Assembly (NCBI RefSeq): GCF_910591885.1 | Contig: NC_063280.1 | Location: forward strand, 5,518,001 to 5,582,000 | Origin: Bombus terrestris | Taxonomy: Eukaryota > Arthropoda > Insecta > Hymenoptera > Apidae | Direction of reading: 5' to 3' | DNA: 64,000 bases | In this document: in pieces, positions 41,122 through 52,100 of the stretch | Layout: each line of letters opens with the position of its first letter | How positions within the stretch are numbered: position 1 is the first letter of the stretch | Notes under the pieces: model-generated | What the model saw: the letters and a program-made list of their open reading frames with translations, nothing else | Database searches by the model: none | What the model was told of the DNA's origin: nothing | Translations under genes and position numbers: made by a program

Positions 41122-43225
41122 CGTAGATATGTAAAAATAATAAAACGCAGAAGAGATAGTGCAATAAATTATAATATATCTGCGATAATAATTTTTATGG
41201 AACTATGTGTGTATAAGATTGGATACTCAAACGTGATTGGTCGAGTCAGAGATTTAGAACGGGTAACTAACCGTAATGAGAGAACACGTATATGAACCTC
41301 AGAATGAAACATTTATTTATTTTTCCATTGTGAAACTCGGAACGTTCTGAATCAATTCTTGTATTCAACAATAAAATCTAATAAAGTATATTCTGTCAAA
41401 ATATTTGTAAGCAGTGTCAAATATTTGTACGTTCTGCGTACACATACGTTATAGGAAATGAAAGAATTACTTGCACTCCTTAAATTTTAATCTATAACTA
41501 AATTATACTCGCACGCACAAATAAATATTCATACCACTTGTAGCATTCGTTGATTAATTTAATGAAAATGTAATTTAGATAATTGATAATCACAATCCTG
41601 TGTTACATGCTTTGAATTATATTCACGAGTAACCAAGGAAGTTATTAATTATTGACTACACTAATTGAACGATATTAAATTATATATTGTTATCAGCATC
41701 GTTCTACATGCGCTTTTAAACCGTAATTGAATTTCGAATCAAAACATAGAACAAACGTCATTGGTGAACAACGAGCTGGTTCAAAATGAGTCAGTTTATA
41801 TTCCTCTAGAGAGCACAGCATGATGCCGGTTCCCGGGCGTGTTGCTATCTCGTAAACGAGCAAGGAAAGATGTCCAATGATTCTCCTGACATGTGTTTTC
41901 TCTCACCATCTTAGACGCTTACTACGTACGTGCCTTACAGTCAAATAAATTTTGATCGCAACTAGATAATATCTACTTCTTCTAAACGTATGACCATCAA
42001 AGAACGAGTTACACTTTCTTTAGAATGGAAAAATTATCTTTCTTAAATATAATATAAATTTATTTTGTTTGCAATATTTTTCAAACAATTTGTATCGTAT
42101 CTATCGTTCTGGTCTAAATAATTTCTATCATTGCCACAATATTGCCAATCTAACGCCTAATCATCAAATTTCAAATGCTTTCAGGTAAGTACTCAGAGCG
42201 AGTAGCGAATAAAAGCGTGGTTACATAGGTAGTAACTAAGGAGGAAAATTTTCCAAAGAATCTGACAAAGTGCTCAAAAATCGTTTCCAAGTCCGACAAC
42301 CGCGTCGAAAGGAAAATTTAATACATTTCACTCGGTGCGGTATCCCGTACATCGTGCGTCCGAACATTCACTGTGGAGCAAAATGGATTCCCAAGGTGTA
42401 CGTCACTCTTGTCCACCTCTATTCTTTAAACCCTCTTCTTCCATTTACCGTTCACATTGTAATTCCGACCGAATAGTTTCGCTAGTGGCAAGTCCGTACG
42501 TGCCGAGCATGTCAAATTCGATATATAAAACTGGCTGGGAGACAGCAACCGTTCCGGCTTAACGTATCGTCAGCACGTGTCGTCGACGTCGCTGTTGCCG
42601 TCGTCGTCGCCGTCGTGGTCGTCGTCGCCGTCCATTATTATGGCGGTCACATGGACGACCGTAAATAATTGGTATCGGATGCTCATTAACTAAATGGCCC
42701 TTTGGTATCGGTTGGACGCGAAATGAAGAAACGAAATAACGGGGAACGAAAGAAAAAGAACATCCGCTATCGAAGCAGACCTACTATTAGCACGCGTTCC
42801 AACAACGAGAAGAGTCTTTGTAGCCATCGCCGAGAAAACTTTGCTAATTTCGTATCCTTCTTTAACAAAGCTTCTCTGTTGGCTAGTGGCATTCGTTTTC
42901 CCTGGAACGTGATCTATAACTTTAAATGACTCTCATCGTTTCTAAAATAAATGTACAGGCACAAAGAAAGCAACTGGTTTGAGTAAATATCACGGTGAAG
43001 AAGGAATCTGAACGAGAATCCCGATTCCTTCAAGATACCGCTGTCTTTATCGTACCAACAATTTTCTCGTTACGTTCTCGGTCGTAAATATAAGAAATTC
43101 CTAACTACTAAGACTACTAAGCGATTCCGAATATGTTCATAATGCAAACTATGTACCCATTTGAAAATCCTTGTAAAATATAAGCCCGATAGAATAGAAA
43201 CTAGCGAAGAGATATAAGTAAAATC
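41122..43225. other. Probable intron or flank 3' of the coding exon
   Basis: If the GTGAGT donor is used, this is the start of the next intron on the minus strand. From 41120 to 42200 it is AT-rich. The triplet tract at 42579-42632 is its most distinctive part. No second exon was recognised. Confidence 0.5.
42579..42632. repeat. Imperfect GTC/GCC trinucleotide tract
   Basis: About 54 bp of GTC, GCC and GTT triplets on the plus strand, 0.6 kb beyond the donor of the coding exon. On the minus strand the same bases read as GAC/GGC codons in a 21-residue frame from an ATG at 42635 (M-D-G-D-D-D-H-D...) to TGA at 42572-42570, 11 of 21 residues being Asp. It is most simply a triplet microsatellite inside an intron. 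Confidence 0.75.
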
Positions 43226-43231
43226 ACTCAC
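43226..43231 (-). other. 5' splice donor GTGAGT
   Basis: The minus strand reads CTAAACT then GTGAGTGATTT. The GTGAGT matches the strong donor consensus and falls immediately after the transmembrane helix codons. It splits a codon after its first base (phase 1). The unspliced frame reaches TGA at 43226-43224, which overlaps the last T of the donor. The exon's last bases (ACT) are weaker than the usual CAG, the only mark against it. Confidence 0.7.
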
Positions 43232-44552
43232 AGTTTAGATACAGTAGAATTCCAGCGACGAACACGAAGATAACAACAAGAAGGACCAAAAGGAGTAACA
43301 GTATGGTAGGCCTGCACCAAGGATTCCCGACGACTTCCGTTTGCCTGCCATCCTTGCCACGTTTCTGGTCAATGACGCTCGACTCTCCGCTAACATTCAC
43401 TACTACGCCCTTGTACGGATACTGTGGCGTCTTTTTCTCAGCCAAGAATCCATGATCGTCCTCAGGATCCGAGTAAACGCCGTACGCCTCGAAATTGTTC
43501 TTCCTGTATCCGTTCATCTTTTCCGCGTTAGTCTCCTCTTGATCCTGAGTCTTTCTAGCGTATGCAGCAGACGAAGAGGAGCCCAATTCACCGATCTTCA
43601 ACGTTTGATCGTACGATTTATCTTGATATCTCGAGGACGAAGAACCATCGTACTTGGCCCTCTCGTAACTCTTCGAGCTGGTCAACTCATACTTTGAGTC
43701 GTATGGCTTGCCACCGGTTTCGTAAGCCTGTTCTTCGTACTCGTATGATCTAGGTTCGTACGATTTACCCGTTTCGTATCGCGGCAGTGTCCCGTACATC
43801 TTACTGACAGAGTGATATTTACTTTCGTATTTTCTGCCGGAAAGGTCTTGCTGCGCGGCGCAAGACAACTCGTAAGCAGAATCGTGCGTCTTCACCCCGG
43901 ATTCATAGCCCTTTGACGGAGTTGGCTCGTACACTTTGCCCGAATGATGATGGTGATGGTGATCTTTCTTCGGCTCGAGCTTCAACGTTTCTTCCGCGTA
44001 CCTAGACGCGTACTCGTAATCTGTTAAATCTCTCGAGTATCGCCTACCACCTGCCTCCTGAAGTTCAGTAGGATAAGTCCTGCTGAGCTTCTGGGCATCG
44101 CTCCTCTCGTACGGCGCGTCCAAGTCTGACTCCTGATACGTTCTTTGATCCCCCCGACGATCGTACCTCAGGTTATCCTCTGGATAAATTCTGTTATCGT
44201 ATCGGTCAATATCCTCCCTGTCGTATGGCTTTCGTTCGTAGCTTCTGTAGCCTCTGCTCGACTGATCGTGGTAGCCCTGCTCATACGGGGGCAACCCCGA
44301 TGCCGACTGGCCATCCTGATACGGCTTAGAGTCTTGGTACTCGAGGTACCGGGAGGATCTACGCTCGCTACCATAGTCCATCGAGCCTTCGACCACGTTT
44401 GGCAATTTGCTGCTTAAATTCTCACCGGTTCCGGTGGACAACGCCTGGCAGGTCTCCGCATGCTCGACTAAATTAGGCAGCCTCGATAACGAGCTACCTG
44501 GTGTGTTCTCCGTCAGGTCGAGCTTCAAACCGTTGCTGCTCGTCCTGCGCAT
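43232..44552 (-). CDS. 5' coding exon of a Tyr-rich single-pass membrane protein
   Basis: This exon carries 440 codons plus one base of a split codon. The ATG at 44552-44550 is the first in-frame start: an in-frame TAG lies at 44624-44622 with no ATG between, and the context GAAAATGC suits insect initiation. Residues 1-60 are Ser/Leu-rich with a repeated LPN(L/V)VE motif (25-30 and 50-55). Residues 60-380 are hydrophilic and Tyr-rich, with about 15 YE and 6 YD dipeptides and spaced GK-x-YE/SK-x-YE units from 205 to 315. His198-203 is a hexahistidine run. Basic residues (KRGKDGR, 397-403) precede a hydrophobic helix at about 416-438. There is no N-terminal signal peptide, so the N-terminus is probably cytoplasmic (type II). 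The exon ends in a GTGAGT donor in phase 1; read through, the frame stops at 43226-43224 after Cys-Glu. The family is not recognised. Corin-like type II serine proteases and teneurins share this general layout, but nothing here proves either. Confidence 0.85.
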
Positions 44553-44568
44553 TTTCAGAAATTCGCAT
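44494..44568 (-). CDS. Upstream ORF 2 overlapping the main start
   Basis: ATG at 44568-44566 (context GAACATGC) lies 16 nt before the main ATG in a different frame. It runs 24 codons to TAG at 44496-44494, across the main start. Scanning ribosomes that use it would miss the main ATG unless they leak past, so it could lower output of the membrane protein. This is inferred from sequence only. Confidence 0.35.
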   Translation of the reverse strand: MRISENAQDEQQRFEARPDGEHTR

Positions 44569-44751
44569 GTTCGATCTCGAGCGACGAACGACCGCGACGA
44601 CCGCTCGTGTTGCTCGATCGACTACGATTCGCGCGCGACTCGTTCTAAATCCCTTTTCGTTACATCGACGGAGAAGTCATTTCGGACGCGATTAACGCGC
44701 TTTCGTTGTTGGGCGAAGCGTAGGTGTTAGTAGGGGTGAGTTACAGAGAAT
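44553..44751 (-). other. 5' UTR part of the coding exon
   Basis: The exon begins at 44751, directly after the AG of a strong acceptor, and about 199 nt precede the ATG. It is GC- and CpG-rich and in-frame stops close the main reading frame at 44624-44622, so it is untranslated in that frame. It contains two upstream ATGs, annotated separately. Because this UTR starts at a splice acceptor, at least one further non-coding 5' exon should exist at higher coordinates. An alternative start of transcription inside the exon cannot be excluded. Confidence 0.65.
44660..44680 (-). CDS. Upstream ORF 1, six codons, in 5' UTR
   Basis: ATG at 44680-44678 opens a six-codon frame (MTSPSM) closed by TAA at 44662-44660, over 100 nt before the main start. 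So short an ORF would allow re-initiation. Whether it is translated is unknown. Confidence 0.35.
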   Translation of the reverse strand: MTSPSM

Positions 44752-44782
44752 CTGAAAAGAAGAGAAAAGAGAGGGGTTAGTG
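44752..44782 (-). other. 3' splice site with branch point
   Basis: Read on the minus strand, this is CACTAAC (44782-44776), a short C-run, then an almost pure pyrimidine tract ending TTCTTTTCAG, with the AG at 44753-44752. The likely branch A is at 44777, about 25 nt from the AG, a normal distance. It lies just upstream of the only convincing coding exon, which strongly supports its use. Confidence 0.75.
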
Positions 44783-46587
44783 AATTAGTTGGAGTATTAG
44801 TAGGATCGATAGATTTGGCGCTTTTGATATATTTGTTAGATTAGTGCGAATGTCCTGTCGTTTGTTAGTACGATGAACGAGAAACAAAATATTGTCAAAG
44901 ATTTTACCGCGGATGGAATGAATCTTTGCAACCACTTGATAATATATTCCAATGTTAAATTACAGATAAAAGTTAATCGTAGGTTTCGTTCGTGTTAAGT
45001 TCATAAATATATGATAATATCAATTGCTTAAAGTGTACTGGGAACACCGCTGCATTCTAACAACTAATTAACTTCTAAACTATAGATCACACCGCGGATA
45101 TGCGAATATAAACAAAAGCTATAAATCTTTCCTACGTACGTCGGGATAATCGCCGTAAGAATCTTAGAATCCATAATCGTATCTACCACACTCGCAACGC
45201 GAATAAATATTTTTAATTGCGGCAGTGCATTCTAGAACTGCGGGTGCAAGTCGGATCAGCGGTTCGCAAAGCTCTTAGAGCGTGCTTATCCGTAGTCCGT
45301 TATCGATATGTGTATCTCAATACAGCGTGTTCGGGGCCGCAATATTCTGTAAGCGCTGCTCCAGACCACGATTACAGCCGTATGCTCGCTACCCCACGAA
45401 TGCTCGATATAACAATGACAACGATAATACTCGATCGTGCGTGACCGAAATGCAACGTTCGTTGTTGCAGACGATAATACCAGCCTGGTATTCACACGCA
45501 CCGTCTAAATCCCAAGGAAATTCAGATCCTATGTGTCAAATCGAATCAACGTTTCGTCTCTTCTAACTGTTTCTCTCTGTCTAACGCGAGTGATTATTTT
45601 ATGCGTTTCAATTTGAAATAGCGCTACGTACGAATATTCGTATTTCCAGTGGACTTGATATTTATTTATGCCACTCAGTTTTAGAAATTTTCTCGAATGA
45701 AATATCACAGAATTGGATCAAAGTGGCTTCGAAAAGTTTTGAAATCAAACTTTAAAATGAAATGTACGAACGTAACGTTGGCTCTTAATGGATTAATCTT
45801 GTCATACAGTACTTTATCGGAAACTTTTTATTACAGATGACGGTATATACTACTGGCGATTGAAAGCAAATAAAAAAGTAATAAGACGACTGCAGCTACG
45901 ACAAATCTACTTTAGATGATTTATATCAACGATACACCTTCACGTAACAATTTCTAAATCAAACACACGGTTTGCTGATCGAAATTTACGAAAGAAAAGG
46001 CAGTTATCAAGCGGGGGTGTGGGAGGAAGCAACGGGCGAGGCTCGATCGATAATTAATTAAGCATGATTGCGGAGGAACGACAAAATGTCACGTCTCATC
46101 GAAAGTTTCCGCGGCAGCCCTGGCAAGAATATCGTTTCGACGTAGTTGCGGCAACTTCTCAAGTAACGTACAATGAGAGCTCTGCAAACAGTGTCTCGTG
46201 AGGATGGCGTTTATCTTTCATTCGTACGTATCTTACGCGGAAGCCTCGCTCTCATTAATGTGTAATGGCGTAATCCCCTCCTGTCATAGAGACGCGACTC
46301 GTGGACCACCGATAAAACGAAACTTTGTTCCTTGACGTAATTGAAAATCTTTGATCGAGCCACGATTCGCCGGGATTCCAATCTGAATTATTTGATCGTC
46401 TCGCGCTCTAACGTGACCAACCGAGAGACGAATTCTTCGCGAAAACTATCACGTGCTTCGCCTCAAAATTAAAATCATTTCTGAACTTCCAAATTGAATT
46501 TTTTAATCTGAAAATTGGATGGTCGTCTTCGTTAATCGAAAAATTTTAGCTTGATATTGAAGTTTCGAGGAGTAGGAATTTATAATG

Positions 46588-46615
46588 TATAACGTGTTTA
46601 TGAATTCACGTTATA
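46588..46615. other. 9-bp inverted repeat, 10-nt loop
   Basis: TATAACGTG and CACGTTATA are exact reverse complements around a 10-nt spacer in AT-rich sequence upstream of the coding exon. Confidence 0.75.
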
Positions 46616-49099
46616 AATTCGAAGTAAATCGAACGTAACGATATTTAATTTTTCATTTTCATAATCAATAGCCAATTAATTAATAGTCAAAAACAAATAA
46701 CCTTCTACCGATATTTTTAATATAATGCGATAAAAAGTCGTTATCCTGCTAAAAGCTCGTTCATACGTATCGAAATAAGCGCAACGTTCTAATATTCGTA
46801 AGTAGTATCAGTCCATACGTGGTCAAACAAAATAAAACGCCAACGTGCCAATTATTCCGAGTTCGTGAAGTCGAACAAAACCAAATTGCTGATCGATTCA
46901 CGTTATAATGCCGGTCGCATCTTCGCCGTAAAGCGATCTTCGTCAACTAAACTGCAGTAATAAGTGCGACAAGGGCTCAAAGGAGATCGCCGTTCCGCAT
47001 GTAAATACGATTAGTTCCGCAGCGTAACTTCATTTACGTATATTAAAAGCGCAGATAGCCCACTTTATGCAAACGACGACAGGATGGGCGTGGTGAGAGG
47101 AGAGCCAAGTCCCGAGGAGAGAACCTGGATAGGTGGAGAAGGGGATTCGGAACGAAAACGACAATGAAAAAAAAAAGAAAATGTTTTGCCAGGAACAATA
47201 AAAAATCAGGGAACCGACGGACCAAGGAGGAACAGTCATCAGCGCAATGCCGTTTTCTGAATCCTGATTGTCAATCGCTAAATACTCCATCCAACAGCCC
47301 CAGAGTCTTTAGCGACTTTTCGCGCGACTGACGACGTTCGTTCGCAAAAAAGATACCCGTAATTACGAGCTGTCTCGTTATGAAAATATAACCGCGATTA
47401 AAAATGGAATGTTCCGCTTCTCAGACCACGTTGCTTGTTCAGTACGTAATCGTACGACTAGAACGACGTCGATTTTTGCGTCCTTCTAATTTATTTTTGG
47501 CTTTTGATAGTGGAATATTTAGATGGCAATTGTATAATAAGCGAGAGTTGGTTGTTTGGAAGTATCGAGAGGAAAGCTGCTGATATATCACTTACGCCAG
47601 AGCTGTCCACGGGCAGAGCTCCTTACGCGGCTTTGTCCTCTTCTACCCGCGGCCACTAGAAGCAGACAGATCAACGTATTTTCAGGCCAAGTTATGTTCG
47701 TTGATACACATGTTCTGGTAATAGAATTTATATAGACAGCTTCTTACATCATAGAGCTTAGCTTGGACAGCACTGACATATGCCATATACGCCACTACGT
47801 ATTAATAATTTCAAAATATTGGAGCGAAAAGGAAGGAAGAGAAAAGCAGATCATACGACGCAGGGTGTTCAAGATGTTAGACATACCAAACTAATATAAT
47901 TATAGAATTTTTCGTTCGCCATGCTGGGGTCCCTTATACAACTACGGTTGGTCGATGATTATTGTCACGGAGGAACGTCGACCAGCTGCAACTATTCCAC
48001 GACCGTACGTTCGGATTAGCGATGTCTCGCGGTGGACGTTTCGCTGTTGAATACCGCCGCGCCAAAACTATTTTCACTAATGAAGCGCCGTTAAAACTTT
48101 CCCGATATGCCCTCCTGCGAGGCTGGAAGTCTGGTGATTCCTTCCCAAACCAGTATATACCATTTGTCTGCTGTTCGATCGCCGGATATTCCAAAACTGC
48201 ACCCCGAATATTCCGGCTAATAATTGCGCTCATGTTACGACCACTCGATGTCGTCGGGATTATGTACCACTTTACCGAATCTTCGCTCAGTCGTACGATA
48301 GCTTCTAAAACCGATATTGCGTGCATCTCACTCCATTTTCCGTTTTCTCGTTTCCTCTTTCGCGAGCTGCTTATATGCTTAGGGTTGTAGACGAGAGGCC
48401 GCTCGATTCGATAAACTGGCTTAGAAGGTATTTATAGAAGTTTCTGTTTAAAACGATAACGAATTGGCGAAGTAGACGTGTTAACCCGTTGATAGCGCAA
48501 TAAAATAGGAAACCATATCTTCAATTCACGGGCATTACCATAACAACATTTAACAATGTCTGTGTGACGAAAATATTGAATAACGCAAACAGTATGTAAA
48601 GCTACGAACTTTCAACCATTTCATACAACGGGACAACTGTGGACTGTTACATATCGACTAATCCGGACATACATGCATATTCATCTTAAAAAATTAACAA
48701 GTAACAAATATTCAAAACCATGTCCCACTGCTTTTTCCAAAAGTGTTACCATCGCGAATTTGCATACAAAACACCATCGACCCGATCTTCTCCTCTCGTT
48801 GGTATTTTTATCCAATCCGAATACATTTACTTATCCCAGGCACCGCAGTTTTCCCACTAACATTACCAACATCGGTCGCCTTTCAATTTCGGATGTGCCG
48901 AACCGTTCGCTCAACGGCGAACGGGAACGACTTCAATAATTTCGGATAGTCGATTGCAAGAGCGTCATTTTCGATGGAAATTTCATAGTCAGCCGGCGGA
49001 ACTTCCGGTTTGAAAGCGCCGGCTTCTTCCTGACGCTCGCTGCCGTTCGCGCAAGCATTTTTCATGCATTTATTTGACAATTTGGCACGGTCCGATCGA

Positions 49100-49130
49100 C
49101 TCGACCTCCAGCTCGACCTCCAACTCGACC
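49100..49130. repeat. 12-bp tandem repeat, about 2.6 units
   Basis: CTCGACCTCCAG, CTCGACCTCCAA, then CTCGACC. On the minus strand the repeat reads Ser-Ser-Trp-Arg repeats in one open frame, but nothing else suggests that frame is used. Confidence 0.8.
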
Positions 49131-52100
49131 CAAATCGGCTCCCCTTTCGGCGCACTCACAAAAACCGTTGAATTATTTATATTTTTTCCGGTAGGTCGCA
49201 GTTGCACCGCGAGATGCAAATGCATCTACTTTTTTGTTGGCTCTTTGAATGCTTAATGCTGTGCCGGGCCGTGGTTGACGTATCGCGATCGGTCAATGAG
49301 CGAAAAGATTCAAATGTATGATCGTGAACGAGTCGAAGGAATTCAAAGCACCGCTATCTCGCTTAATTATTGGTTCCTGCTGATTAAAAAGATAGTAAAG
49401 AACTCAATTTATCGTCGCGAGGTATTCTATCAGTGAAAATTCTGCTAATCTACAGCTATATAGTAATTAGAACTCTTTATCGCTTTAATCTTTGTGAATA
49501 TCGATGCAAATAGGAAATAATATCGCACATACTAATTCTTGGTCGCAGTTATTCGAGTTTAGCGAGTGTGAGTTAGTTCCTTTCAGAACGGCGTACCGAC
49601 GCCCTAACAGCAGCGCAACTATAGCTTCGTCAGAGGTCTGATGACACACAGATACCAAACTACTGATACTGATACTAATGCATCACTCTGTCGTCAGGAG
49701 CTGATGAAGCTGCAACGTTGATGAAACATCGTCGGAATACTGTTCGAAAAGGGCCACAGAGTTTTCACGGGAACGGCTGCGAAAGACAAGATCAACTTGC
49801 ACGCCGGTGATAGCCTCAAAAATCTAAATTTCGAGTAAAATACGCGAATGACGGGCTGGGAAAACGTTCCGATGTTCGATAAAACATTCGGTGAACTTTT
49901 ATGAAAACGCATCGGCAGCATTTTTGGGACAATAACGAATAGAGTTTGCCAGTCAGATGTATTGATAAAAAAAGAAAGACAAAAAATTGGGGAACACAGC
50001 ACTCGTAAAAAAGTATACAGAATATAGAGAAATAAAAATGAAGGAAGGTACGAGTTATCGATACGTGCCTCGAAAAATAACTCGTCGACCGTAGTAAGCA
50101 CGTTAATTGCCCGAATGATCAACGATAACCGGTTCAAGAAGAGTACGTTTCATTATCGAATCTGTCTGGTTGTCGGCAATGCGTCGATTGCAAACGATAC
50201 CTCTTTATTCCTCGGTTGTCTATTCGTTTGAACACTAGCGTTTATGAAACTGCTATCCCCAGAACGGCTGGTTGTATAACACGTAATTAAACTGATGAAC
50301 GGGACAACGATTAAACGTGGTCGAGGCTGATCGATCTGGATAGTCGTGCATGCGAGCTCGCACTGCAGGCAAAAGTTAATCGAAATTGGCAGACGTTGGC
50401 CGAAATTGATGAACACGGTGTATCATCGGAATAGTGGCAAAGCAAAGGAGTAGAAATGTCAATAAAAATGTTTGAACGCGGCCAAGCAATTAGAAGGTCG
50501 TACGAATCCGTCAACAATAAATCGATTTACAATTTTCAGCGGACTATTAACGTTTGAGACACCAGATAATAAATAAACCGCGATTAGTTTTATAATTAGC
50601 CACGTACTTATCGTTACATTCGTCCTTTTGTTACAATTCTGCAGGGTCTTAGCATTCTTTTCATCGTAGATAATAACATAAGGTAGCATTAGCGGATAAT
50701 CAACGCGAAGAGCGATCAAATAACACCGTTCGTGAAGAAAAACAAAAGACAAAAAGGGTCGGAGTGCAGGTTCATCGCGTCTTTGTTCGTAATTGAGACA
50801 GCAAACGAGGAGAAACAGGTGGAGCCAGAGGAAAGGGTGCAGGAGAGCGAACGGAAGGGAAGGTGAAGTGCAGGTGAAATCGATTTTAGCCGACTGGTGC
50901 ACCGACCTATCGCACCAGTCTCGAAAGTTACGTATTAGGTGCTTCAACCGTAATAGGTGCAATCAAACGTTAGGATTACGAGTGGTGCACTGGATGGAGA
51001 AGAGAAGAGAGGGGAGGAAGGGGTGGAGTGGTTGAAGGGAGGAACGGGTTGGCCCAAAGTTTCAGTTTCAAGAGCATAAGCGAGTGTGCGACTGTACAAA
51101 AGATCGTGCACCTGTAACAAAACTAACATCGAATCGTATGCGCGAAATTCGTACAGCGAATCGAATGTAGAAAATTAAAAGTAACACGTGTCATCGACGC
51201 TAATACGTGTCTAATCCTTTTTACCATTTTTCTTTTTTTGTAGTTGATGTTTCGTTCGTTTTATTTGTAATTTAAAAACTCGTAGATTGACCATAAATTG
51301 CATCGCTTATTCGATTTCTATTCCGGCTATTCAATTATATCAGCGAACTTCTACCTTTATGTTTAGCTACGTTTATTTAATATTATTTATGTTTGTATCT
51401 ATATTTTAAATTATCGATATTTCCCAGTATCACCCCTTGTCAAATGTCGCAAGGGAAAATAAAATATTTCACGTTTCTATTCCCTCGTACAGTCTTCGCC
51501 ATGATTATACAATACAACCATAAAAATACCTCCGCTCCGATCCCGGTGCAATTATTTCAACTTCGAACGCAATAACAACTGCACCGACGTATTTTCGCTC
51601 CACGTGAATTTTTGACCATTCCGCCAGTGCACCGGGCTTTGCTCTCAAGATTCCTGGATAAGAAAGTCTCCATTTGAACTGCAGTACGTGTGCCGGATGC
51701 GTGCAAGTGCATGAGAAAAGGAACGAGAGGGCGAAACAGAAAATGAGAAGAGGGAAGGAGGAAAAAGACAGAGTGCAAAGGTGCGAGCACATTGCGACAG
51801 GTAAAAGTCGGTTGTGTACGTGTCTGTTAGTCGGTCCCCACTATGGTACTTCTGTGTCCGGCAAAAGTCCGCAGTACGCCCATGGGGCACTTTCGTACCC
51901 CTAGAACGTCTCGACCGGAAGAGTTTCGCGTGGTTCGCCCATTGCTTTTCCCTTGCATTCCTCGTCCTACCATCGTCGTACTACCTTCTTTGCCGTTTCC
52001 ATCTTCCTGTTCCAGGTTCTCCGGTTCACCGGTTAAATAAATACTTAAACGCGAACGAGGACGACACTCTCTCGTTGCTCGTCTCGCTCGAGATCGTGTT

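Noticed and set aside
43341..44730. Plus-strand open frames of 90-118 codons opposite the coding exon
   Set aside because: They are antisense shadows of the real minus-strand exon, which has its own start context, splice sites and coherent composition.
49694..50962. Minus-strand frames of 147 and 167 codons as a possible membrane-protein gene
   Set aside because: Hydrophobic runs come from pyrimidine-rich minus-strand sequence; no motif, no clear exon boundaries and no recognisable family.
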